Assembly: GCF_019645855.1 (NCBI RefSeq)
Contig: NZ_CP080999.1
Location: forward strand, 4,960,001-5,024,000
Direction of reading: 5' to 3'
Length of the DNA: 64,000 bases
DNA from: Mycobacterium malmoense
GTDB taxonomy: Bacteria > Actinomycetota > Actinomycetes > Mycobacteriales > Mycobacteriaceae
Below, one piece after another: positions 25,071 through 32,330 of the stretch. The position numbers and the translations under genes were made by a program. Every line of letters begins with the position of its first letter. The stretch's first letter is position 1. Under the pieces are notes generated by a model that was not told where the DNA came from, searched no databases, and saw only the letters and a list, made by a program, of their open reading frames with translations.

Positions 25071-25115
25071 ACACCCGCACGCCGGGCGGCACGAGTCTAC
25101 GGCAGGCGGGCGGAC

Positions 25116-26333
25116 TCACCCAAGTTCCTGGCCGATGGTGGCAACCATGGCGTCAACGGCGAACTTGGGTTTGACGTTGATCGCCAGCGCTTCTCGGCAC
25201 TCCAGGACCGCCTCGATGCAGCGCAGCAGCCGCTCGGGCGGGGCATGGGCGGCCAACGCGGCCACCCGATCGGCCATATCGGGATGATTGGCCCGAACTC
25301 CCCCGGCTCCCGAAGTAGCCCCAGCCGACACCACCAGCGCATCCCGGAAGTAGGTCGCCAGGTCGATCAGGGCCCGGTCGAGAGCGTCGCGCGACGCCCG
25401 CGTCTGACGGGACTTCTGCCGTCGCTCGAGGTCCTTGATCGCGCCCGTGACCCCGCGCAGGGCGCCCGCCGTGCCCTTGCCGGTGCCGCCGGCCCCGAGC
25501 GCCGTGCGCAGCTCTTCCGTCTCGGCCTCGGCGCGGTCGGCAGTCAGGACGACGGCCTCGGCCTCGGCAGCGGCGACCAGCTCCTCGGCGGCGGCGTAGG
25601 CCCGCGACGGGGTCGCGGCGTCGCGCACCAGCCCCAGCGCCCGCTCGCGGCGCTGCCGGGCCTCGGGGTCGGTGGCCAGCCGGCGCGCCCGCCCGACGTG
25701 ACCGCCGCTGACCGACGCCGCCCAGTTCGCCGTGTCGACCGCCAGGCCGTCGCTTTCGAGCAGCACGCGCGCGATCGCCTCGGTCGACGGCGTCACCAGC
25801 GCGACGTGCCGGCACCGCGACCGCAGCGTGACCGCGATGTCCTCGGGATCCACCGACGGCGCGCACAGCAAAAACACCGTCGACGGCGGCGGTTCCTCCA
25901 CCACCTTCAGCAGCGCGTTCGCCGCACCCTCGGTCAACCGATCGGCGTCTTCGATCACCACGATCTGCCGGTGTCCGGTGGTCGGGCGGCGCGACGCGAT
26001 CTGCACGATGGCCCGCATCTCGTCCACTCCGATGGACAGGCCCTCGGGAATCACCCGGCGCACGTCGGCGTGGGTGCCGGCCATCGTCGTCGTGCAGGCC
26101 CGGCAGCGGCCGCACCCCGGCTCCCCGTCGGAAGTGCACTGCAGCGCGGCCGCGAAGCACAAGGCCGCGACCGAGCGCCCCGAACCCGGCGGGCCGGTGA
26201 TGAGCCACGCGTGTGTCATAGTCCCGTCGCCGGCCCCGCTGTGAGCCGAATCACCGCGGGCCACCCGGGCGGCGGCGAGCAGCTCGGTCACCACCGCCTC
26301 TTGGCCCACCAGCCGCGTAAACACCCCGGACAT
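25116..26333 (-). CDS. holB: DNA polymerase III delta'-like clamp-loader subunit
   Basis: A 405-residue AAA+ protein of the clamp-loader delta' type, counterpart of Rv3644c. It has VGQEAVV near residue 10, a Walker A-like GPPGSGRS near 48 in which the lysine is replaced by arginine (so ATP hydrolysis is doubtful, as expected for delta'), a four-cysteine zinc module CGRCRACTTT near 75, the VVIEDADRLTEGAANALLKVVEEPP core near 130 and the SRC motif (LRSRCRHVAL) near 170. ATG 26333 is chosen because the conserved domain starts at once. It is next to tRNA-Thr and divergent from the adenylate cyclase gene. Confidence 0.9.
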   Translation of the reverse strand: MSGVFTRLVGQEAVVTELLAAARVARGDSAHSGAGDGTMTHAWLITGPPGSGRSVAALCFAAALQCTSDGEPGCGRCRACTTTMAGTHADVRRVIPEGLSIGVDEMRAIVQIASRRPTTGHRQIVVIEDADRLTEGAANALLKVVEEPPPSTVFLLCAPSVDPEDIAVTLRSRCRHVALVTPSTEAIARVLLESDGLAVDTANWAASVSGGHVGRARRLATDPEARQRRERALGLVRDAATPSRAYAAAEELVAAAEAEAVVLTADRAEAETEELRTALGAGGTGKGTAGALRGVTGAIKDLERRQKSRQTRASRDALDRALIDLATYFRDALVVSAGATSGAGGVRANHPDMADRVAALAAHAPPERLLRCIEAVLECREALAINVKPKFAVDAMVATIGQELG

Positions 26334-26476
26334 CACCGGCAACAGTAACGACACCGGCCGACGGATACCGATCGGCCGCCGTATCGCGACAATTCCGTGA
26401 CATTTCCTGGCGTTTTGGCGGCCCTGGGCGACTTGCCGAGATGCTCATAGTTTTCCGCCAAGTCCGCGCTGCCCGA

Positions 26477-26482
26477 TACGGT
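26477..26482 (+). promoter_or_regulatory. -10 box of leaderless adenylate cyclase promoter
   Basis: TACGGT ends seven bases before the GTG at 26489, giving a transcription start at the start codon. This supports GTG 26489 over the upstream ATG at 26441. Confidence 0.5.
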
Positions 26483-26488
26483 GGATTG

Positions 26489-28093
26489 GTGGCAACCGCG
26501 GCAGCATTGCCCGGGCGGATCAGCGCATTCGTCCGGTGGGTCGTGCGCACGCCGTGGCCACTGTTCTCGCTGAGCATGCTGCAGGCCGACATCATCGGCG
26601 GCCTTTTCGTGCTGGGCTTCCTGCGCTACGGCCTGCCGCCCCAGGACCGCATCCAGCTGCAGGACCTGCCGCCGGTCAACCTGGCCATCTTCATCAGCGT
26701 CGTGGTCAGCCTGTTCATCGCCGGGATCGTGTTCAACCTCAAACTGCTGCTGCCGGTCTTCCGGTGGCAGCGCCGCGACAATCTGCTCGCCGAGGCCGAT
26801 CCGGCCGCCACCGAAGTGGCCCGGAGCCGCGCGCTGCGCATGCCCTACTACCGCGCGCTCACCAGCATGGTGGCCTGGTGCATCGGCGGTGTGGTGTTCA
26901 TCTTCGCGAGCTGGTCGGTGGCCAAGTACACGGCGCCCGTCGTGGGGGTCGCGACGGCGCTGGGCGCGGCCGCGACGGCGATCATCGGTTACCTGCAGTC
27001 CGAGCGGGTGCTGCGGCCGGTGGCCGTCGCCGCCCTGCGCAGCGGTGTGCCGGAGAACGTCAAGGCGCCCGGCGTCATCCTGCGGCAGATGCTGAGCTGG
27101 ATGCTGTCCACCGCCGTGCCGCTGCTGGCGATCGTGCTGGCCGTGGTGGCCGACAAGGCTTCCCTGCTGCATGCCACACCCGAGAAGTTGTTCAATCCCA
27201 TCTTGCTGCTGGCATTGACGGCGTTGGGCGTCGGGCTGGTGAGCACCCTGCTGGTGGCCATGTCGATCGCCGACCCGCTGCGTCAGCTGCGCTGGGCGCT
27301 GTCCGAGGTCCAGCGCGGAAATTACAACGCGCACATGCAGATCTACGACGCCAGCGAGCTGGGCCTGCTGCAGGCCGGCTTCAACGACATGGTGCGCGAC
27401 CTGTCCGAGCGGCAGCGGCTGCGTGACCTGTTCGGTCGCTATGTCGGCGAGGACGTGGCCCGGCGGGCCCTGGAGCGCGGCACCGAGTTGGGCGGGCAGG
27501 AGCGCGACGTGGCCGTGCTGTTCGTGGACCTGGTCGGCTCCACCCAGCTGGCCGCGACGCGACCGCCCGCCGAGGTGGTCCACCTGCTCAACGAGTTCTT
27601 CCGGGTGGTGGTGGACACCGTCGGGAAGCACGGCGGGTTCGTCAACAAGTTTCAGGGCGACGCGGCGCTGGCGATCTTCGGCGCACCGATCGAACACCCC
27701 GACGCGTCCGGCGGGGCGCTTGCCGCCGCCCGCGAGCTGCACGACGAGCTCCTCCCGGTGATCGGTTCCGCGGAGTTCGGGATCGGCGTGTCGGCCGGCA
27801 GGGCCATCGCCGGCCACATCGGCGCGCAGGCCCGCTTCGAGTACACGGTGATCGGCGACCCGGTCAACGAGGCCGCCCGGCTCACCGAGCTGGCCAAACT
27901 CGAGGCCGGCCACGTGCTCGCGTCGGCGATTGCGGTCAGCGGCGCGCTGGACGCCGAAGCGTTGTGCTGGGACGTCGGCGAGGTCGTCGAGCTGCGCGGA
28001 CGGACGGCGCCCACTCAGCTGGCCCGGCCGGTGAATCTGGCCACCCCTGAAGGGGTTGCCAGCGAACAGGTTTCCAGCGAAATGAGCGGCTAG
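26489..28093 (+). CDS. Membrane adenylate cyclase with HAMP domain (Rv3645-like)
   Basis: A class III nucleotide cyclase of about 534 residues that makes cAMP. It has six hydrophobic segments over the first 270 residues, a HAMP linker (ADPLRQLRWALSEVQRGNY, near 255-275) and the catalytic domain near 330-510. Metal-binding aspartates are in VLFVDLVGST and NKFQGDAALAIF, and the transition-state region is GDPVNEAARL. It corresponds to Rv3645, a principal cAMP source in M. tuberculosis linked to fatty-acid tolerance. The cAMP receptor Crp is encoded later in this window. Its stop overlaps the topA stop by four bases on the opposite strand. Confidence 0.92.
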   Translation: MATAAALPGRISAFVRWVVRTPWPLFSLSMLQADIIGGLFVLGFLRYGLPPQDRIQLQDLPPVNLAIFISVVVSLFIAGIVFNLKLLLPVFRWQRRDNLLAEADPAATEVARSRALRMPYYRALTSMVAWCIGGVVFIFASWSVAKYTAPVVGVATALGAAATAIIGYLQSERVLRPVAVAALRSGVPENVKAPGVILRQMLSWMLSTAVPLLAIVLAVVADKASLLHATPEKLFNPILLLALTALGVGLVSTLLVAMSIADPLRQLRWALSEVQRGNYNAHMQIYDASELGLLQAGFNDMVRDLSERQRLRDLFGRYVGEDVARRALERGTELGGQERDVAVLFVDLVGSTQLAATRPPAEVVHLLNEFFRVVVDTVGKHGGFVNKFQGDAALAIFGAPIEHPDASGGALAAARELHDELLPVIGSAEFGIGVSAGRAIAGHIGAQARFEYTVIGDPVNEAARLTELAKLEAGHVLASAIAVSGALDAEALCWDVGEVVELRGRTAPTQLARPVNLATPEGVASEQVSSEMSG

Positions 28094-30894
28094 CCGCCAC
28101 GCTTGGCGGCGGCCTTCCTGGCCGGAGCCTTGCGAGAGGTCTTCTTCGCGGACCGCTTCACCGGACCCCGCGCTCGCCGGTCGGCCAGCAGTTCGGCGGC
28201 GCGCTCGTCGGTAATCGACATCACGTCGTCGCCCTTGCGCAGGCTGGCGTTGGTCTCGCCGTCGGTGACGTACGGCCCGAATCGGCCGTCCTTGATGACC
28301 ATCGGCTTGCCCGACGCCGGATCGGTCCCCAACTCCCGCAGCGGCGGCGTCGAGGCGCTTTGCCTGCCACGGCGTTTGGGCTCGGCGTAGATCTTCAGCG
28401 CTTCGTCGAGGGTGATGTCGAACATCTGATCCTCGGTCGCCAGGGAACGAGAATCGTTGCCGCGCTTCAGGTATGGGCCATAGCGCCCGTTCTGCGCGGT
28501 GATCTCCTCGCCCGACGCGGGGTCCACGCCGACGACCCGCGGCAGCGACAGCAGCCTCAGCGCGTCCTCGAGCGTGACGGTTTGCAGGTCCATGCTCCGC
28601 AGCAGCGAACCGGTCCTGGGTTTGGGACCGGTGTCTTTTTTGCCCTTCTTGACGGGTTCGGCGTTCTCGTCGGCCGGCGGCTCCGGCAGGATCTCGGTCA
28701 CATACGGCCCGTACCGGCCGTCTTTGGCGACGATCTCGTGACCCGTTGCCGGATCCACCCCCAAGACGCGTCCCTCTTGCGGTGTGGCGAAGAGCTTCTC
28801 GGCCACCTCCAGCGTCAGCTCGTCCGGGGTCAGCGAGTCGTTGAGGTTGGCTCGCTGCGGCGTGGGCTCGCCATCGTCGCCCGCCACCACGCGTTCCAGG
28901 TAGGGCCCGTTCTTGCCCACCCGGACATAGACGGGGCGGCCCTGCTCGTCGTCAAACACCTTGATGGAGTTGACCTCTCGCGCGTCAATGCCTTCGAGGT
29001 TGACGCCGACGAGCTTCTTCAGGCCACCGGAGCGGGCCACCGAGTCGGGCACGCCGTGGTCGCCGCCGAAGTAAAAGTTGTTGAGCCAGTTGGTGCGTTG
29101 CTCGTTGCCCGATGCGATCGCGTCCAGCTCGTCTTCCATCGCCGCGGTGAAGCCGTAGTCGACGAGCCGGCCGAAATGCTGCTCCAGCAGCCCGGTGACG
29201 GCGAACGCGACCCACGACGGCACCAGGGCGCTGCCCTTCTTGTACACGTAGCCGCGGTCCTGGATGGTCTTGATGATCGACGAGTACGTCGACGGGCGGC
29301 CGATGCCCAGCTCCTCGAGCGCCTTGACCAGCGAGGCCTCGGTGTAGCGCGCCGGTGGGTTGGTGGCGTGGCCGTCGGGGGTGAGCTCGAGGGCCGCCAA
29401 CCGCTGGCCCTCGGTCAGGTGCGGCAGCCGGCTCTCGGCGTCGTCGGCCTCGCCGCCGGCCAGCTCGTCCACGGTTTCCACGTAGGCCTTGAGGAACCCG
29501 GCGAACGTGATGGTGCGCCCGCTGGCGGAGAACACGACCTGCCGATCCCCCGACCTGCCGCCGATCCGCAGGCTCAGCGTGGTGCCGCGCGCGTCGGCCA
29601 TCTGCGAGGCCACGGTGCGCTGCCAGATCAGCTCGTAGAGGCGGAATTCGTCACCGTCGAGTTCGCGGCGCACCGCGTCCGGGGTGGCGAACGCCTCGCC
29701 GGCGGGCCGGATCGCCTCGTGCGCCTCCTGGGCGTTCTTCACCTTGCGGGTGTACTGGCGCGGCGACGGCGAGACGTACTCCTCGCCGTAAAGCTGACGC
29801 GCCTGGGTGCGCGCGGCGTTGATCGCCGACTCCGACAGCGTCGTGGAGTCGGTGCGCATATAAGTGATGTAGCCGTTCTCGTAGAGCCGCTGGGCGATGC
29901 TCATCGTGCGCTCGGAGGAGAACCGCAGCTTGCGGCCGGCCTCCTGTTGCAGCGTCGACGTCATGAACGGCGCGTACGGACGCCGGGTGTAGGGCTTTTC
30001 CTCGACCGAGGCCACGGACAGCTGCGCGCCCTGCAGTCCCGTCGCCAGCTCGGTCACGCTCGCCTCGTCGAGGATGACCACCTCGTCCGCTTTGCGCAGC
30101 TGACCCAGCGAGTCGAAATCACGGCCGGTGGCGACCCGCAGGCCATCCACGCTGGTCAGCCGGGCGGTGAAGGTGGGCGGCTGGGCCTGCGGGTCCGACA
30201 CGCTGGCGTCCAGCTGGGCGACGATGTCCCAGTACGCCGCGCTGCGAAACGCCATGCGGTCGCGTTCGCGCTGCACGATGATCCGGGTGGCCACCGACTG
30301 GACCCGGCCCGCCGACAGCTTGGGCGCGACCTTCTTCCACAACACCGGGCTGACCTCGTAGCCATACAGCCGGTCCAGGATGCGCCGGGTCTCCTGCGCG
30401 TCGACCAGGTCGATGTCCAGGTCGCGGGGGTGCTCGGCCGCCTCGAGGATCGCCGGCCTGGTGATCTCGTGGAAGACCATCCGCTTGACCGGGATGTTGG
30501 GCTTGAGGGTTTCCAGCAGGTGCCAGGCGATCGCTTCGCCCTCGCGGTCACCATCGGTGGCCAGATAGAGCTCGTCGACATCTTTGAGCAGACCCTTGAG
30601 TTCGCTGACGGTGCTCTTCTTGTCGGGGCTGATGATGTAGAGCGGCTCGAAGTCATGGTCGACGTTGACCCCGAGCCTGGCCCACGGCTCCGACTTGTAC
30701 TTCGCGGGCACGTCGGCCGCGGCGCGGGGCAGGTCGCGGATGTGGCCCCGCGACGACTCGACGATGTACCTGGAGCCCAGGTAGCCGGCCAGTTTGCGCG
30801 CCTTGGTCGGCGACTCGACGATGACGAGTCGCCGACGGGTCCCATTTCCGCCGCTGCTCGGGCTTCTGGGGTCCTTTAGCTTTGGGTCAGCCAA
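28090..30894 (-). CDS. topA: DNA topoisomerase I
   Basis: TopA relaxes negative supercoils by single-strand passage and is essential in mycobacteria. The 934-residue length equals that of M. tuberculosis TopA (Rv3646c). It has the TOPRIM domain with the acidic set ATDGDREGEAIAW near 112, the catalytic tyrosine in YITYMRTDS near 340, and a carboxyl half made of repeated mycobacterial-type domains (GRYGPY/GKNGPYLER/GRFGPYV repeats at about 640, 710, 790 and 870) instead of zinc fingers. A lysine/arginine-rich tail ends it. The start is TTG at 30892-30894, which matches the family amino end MADPK. Rv3647c lies upstream in the same direction. Confidence 0.97.
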   Translation of the reverse strand: MADPKLKDPRSPSSGGNGTRRRLVIVESPTKARKLAGYLGSRYIVESSRGHIRDLPRAAADVPAKYKSEPWARLGVNVDHDFEPLYIISPDKKSTVSELKGLLKDVDELYLATDGDREGEAIAWHLLETLKPNIPVKRMVFHEITRPAILEAAEHPRDLDIDLVDAQETRRILDRLYGYEVSPVLWKKVAPKLSAGRVQSVATRIIVQRERDRMAFRSAAYWDIVAQLDASVSDPQAQPPTFTARLTSVDGLRVATGRDFDSLGQLRKADEVVILDEASVTELATGLQGAQLSVASVEEKPYTRRPYAPFMTSTLQQEAGRKLRFSSERTMSIAQRLYENGYITYMRTDSTTLSESAINAARTQARQLYGEEYVSPSPRQYTRKVKNAQEAHEAIRPAGEAFATPDAVRRELDGDEFRLYELIWQRTVASQMADARGTTLSLRIGGRSGDRQVVFSASGRTITFAGFLKAYVETVDELAGGEADDAESRLPHLTEGQRLAALELTPDGHATNPPARYTEASLVKALEELGIGRPSTYSSIIKTIQDRGYVYKKGSALVPSWVAFAVTGLLEQHFGRLVDYGFTAAMEDELDAIASGNEQRTNWLNNFYFGGDHGVPDSVARSGGLKKLVGVNLEGIDAREVNSIKVFDDEQGRPVYVRVGKNGPYLERVVAGDDGEPTPQRANLNDSLTPDELTLEVAEKLFATPQEGRVLGVDPATGHEIVAKDGRYGPYVTEILPEPPADENAEPVKKGKKDTGPKPRTGSLLRSMDLQTVTLEDALRLLSLPRVVGVDPASGEEITAQNGRYGPYLKRGNDSRSLATEDQMFDITLDEALKIYAEPKRRGRQSASTPPLRELGTDPASGKPMVIKDGRFGPYVTDGETNASLRKGDDVMSITDERAAELLADRRARGPVKRSAKKTSRKAPARKAAAKRGG

Positions 30895-31088
30895 CTGCGC
30901 TTACGCTCCATCTCTTATCCCGGCCCCACCGCGGGACCGCCCTGGAAGGAAGAATGACAGGCCAACGTCTGAAATTCCGGTGAAATCAGGTACGCCAGCG
31001 TTCCTTCGCTTTCGGGCAACTGACAATTTCGCACCCTTGGGTGGGCCTGCGCAAACCGGCCAATCACAATACGGGCCCTAGCGAACCG

Positions 31089-31679
31089 CTAGGCCCTGGG
31101 CCACAGCGGCAACGCTTCGGCGCCGTCCGGCGGTTCCCCCACGTTCTCTACCAGGCGCGACAGCCTGCGACGGCCGCTGATCCGAAGCGCCGGCCGGCCG
31201 CCCCGGGTGCCGATCAACGTGGGCGCGATCCCGACCCTCATGAGGGCCGACGCCAGCGGGGAATGGGTGTCGGGCGCGTGGGGATCCAGGCCCAGTAGAT
31301 AGTGGTCGCCCTCCGGGTGACCGGCCGCCAGGGTCCATGCCCGCAGCTCGCGCGGCCCGGGCAGCCACCGCGGGGGCACCGTCTTGACCGCGCCGCGGGT
31401 CCATTCGACGGCGAGGTTGACCAACGAGGGGGTCACCGCCGTCCGCACCAGGGGGGTGTCCTCGTCGGTGCGGCCGATCTCGGGCACCAGGCCTGCCTCG
31501 CGGATCATCTCCGCCAGCGCCGACGCGCGCCAGAGGCGATCCACGACCACCGACAGCCGCGCACCCTGAAGCTCCGCGGCGCCGACCACGACGATCTGAC
31601 CGGAGGCCGCCAGCACCCCGGAAAGATCGGCGACCGCGGGCGGCACCGACTCCGCTGTGAAGAAGGAAAGCTGGCCCAC
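31089..31679 (-). CDS. Conserved actinobacterial hypothetical protein (Rv3647c-like)
   Basis: A 196-residue cytosolic protein of unknown function, starting at GTG 31679. It begins GQLSFFTAES and has an even mix of Val/Leu strands and Arg-rich helices, with a VVVGAAELQGARLSVVVDRLWRA segment near 30-50, a WTRGAVKTVPPRWLPGPRELRAW region near 95 and a basic carboxyl end. No catalytic motif, signal or membrane segment is visible. It lies between cspA and topA, all on the minus strand, as in M. tuberculosis, and has 194 bases between its stop and the topA start. A nucleic-acid link is suggested only by position. Confidence 0.82.
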   Translation of the reverse strand: MGQLSFFTAESVPPAVADLSGVLAASGQIVVVGAAELQGARLSVVVDRLWRASALAEMIREAGLVPEIGRTDEDTPLVRTAVTPSLVNLAVEWTRGAVKTVPPRWLPGPRELRAWTLAAGHPEGDHYLLGLDPHAPDTHSPLASALMRVGIAPTLIGTRGGRPALRISGRRRLSRLVENVGEPPDGAEALPLWPRA

Positions 31680-31761
31680 GCCACCGACAGTAGGCCAGGT
31701 TCGCGGCTCGAGGCGTCCGGCGCGGGGGTGTCGGCCGCGGCAATGACCCGCCGCAAATGAG

Positions 31762-31807
31762 AACCCCCCGCCCGGACCGCTGGGTGAAGCGGGCGACGCG
31801 GGGGGTT
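31762..31807 (-). terminator. cspA terminator hairpin
   Basis: AACCCCCCGC (31762-31771) and GCGGGGGGTT (31798-31807) form a perfect 10-bp stem with an internal CCGC/GCGG helper stem. It is about 60 bases beyond the cspA stop and is followed on the minus strand by TCTCATTT. It also lies before the Rv3647c start, insulating the two genes. Confidence 0.7.
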
Positions 31808-31843
31808 TCTGGGTTTTCAGGGGGTTTCTGGGGTTTTCTGGGG
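31800..31843 (+). repeat. G-quadruplex motif / degenerate GGGGTTTTCT repeats
   Basis: Five guanine runs (6, 3, 5, 4 and 4 G) are separated by TTTCT or TTTTCA/TTTTCT loops of five or six bases, fitting the G3+N1-7 quadruplex rule on the plus strand. The cspA transcript carries the complementary C-rich strand just after the stop codon. Confidence 0.75.
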
Positions 31844-31868
31844 TTTTAGTGGCGAATCTGCTCTTCTC

Positions 31869-32072
31869 TTAGAGCGAGCGGACTCCGGTGGCCTGGGGGC
31901 CCTTAGGGCTGTGGCCGATCTCGAACTCGACCTTCTGGTTTTCTTCAAGGGTGCGGAAGCCCGAACCCTGGATCTCCGTGTAGTGGACAAAAACATCCGC
32001 GGAACCGTCCTCGGGGGCAATGAATCCGAACCCCTTCTCCGCGTTGAACCACTTCACAGTTCCCTGTGGCAT
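31869..32072 (-). CDS. cspA: Cold-shock protein A
   Basis: A 67-residue single-domain cold-shock (OB-fold) protein that binds single-stranded RNA and DNA. It carries RNP1 (KGFGFI, near residue 13) and RNP2 (VFVHY, near 26) and starts MPQGTVKWFN. ATG 32072 is chosen because the family starts there; a longer frame to 32252 only translates the leader. A purine-rich AAAGGAAAGATCGAGAG precedes it. It corresponds to Rv3648c. The leader is structured (hairpin at 32101-32125) and a strong terminator follows. Divergent from the SftH-type helicase gene. Confidence 0.97.
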   Translation of the reverse strand: MPQGTVKWFNAEKGFGFIAPEDGSADVFVHYTEIQGSGFRTLEENQKVEFEIGHSPKGPQATGVRSL

Positions 32073-32100
32073 CTCTCGATCTTTCCTTTTCTTCTGGGTG

Positions 32101-32125
32101 CGGGGCATCGCGTTTCGATGCCCCG
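32101..32125 (-). promoter_or_regulatory. Hairpin in the cspA leader
   Basis: CGGGGCATCG and CGATGCCCCG form a perfect 10-bp stem with a five-base loop, 29-53 bases upstream of the cspA ATG. It lies in the untranslated leader, where cold-shock genes often carry temperature-responsive structures. Confidence 0.6.
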
Positions 32126-32183
32126 GGCCGCGTACGACCGCCATACCTCGCAGAGTCGCCGGAACTTCACCCGACCGATAACC

Positions 32184-32218
32184 TCGCAGGAACCGCGGCC
32201 GCAACGTTGTTCCTGCGA
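32184..32218. promoter_or_regulatory. 10-bp inverted repeat in the cspA/helicase promoter region
   Basis: TCGCAGGAAC (32184-32193) and GTTCCTGCGA (32209-32218) are perfect inverted copies 15 bases apart. They lie 112-146 bases upstream of cspA and a similar distance from the divergent helicase start. They may be a protein operator or a second leader hairpin. Confidence 0.5.
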
Positions 32219-32330
32219 AAGTTTGACACGAACACAGAAGCTGCGACCGCAATCAGTCAACCATGTTCGTCGCGCTGGCGACAGCCTTGCGTCTTAGACG
32301 GATCCTTAGTCGGATTCTTGGAGGGTGTGA

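Noticed and set aside
28360..30879. 839-codon open frame antisense to topA
   Set aside because: It is a GC-rich shadow of a fully conserved gene; the residues are Arg/Val/Gly/His-heavy with no family motif, and there is no ribosome-binding site.
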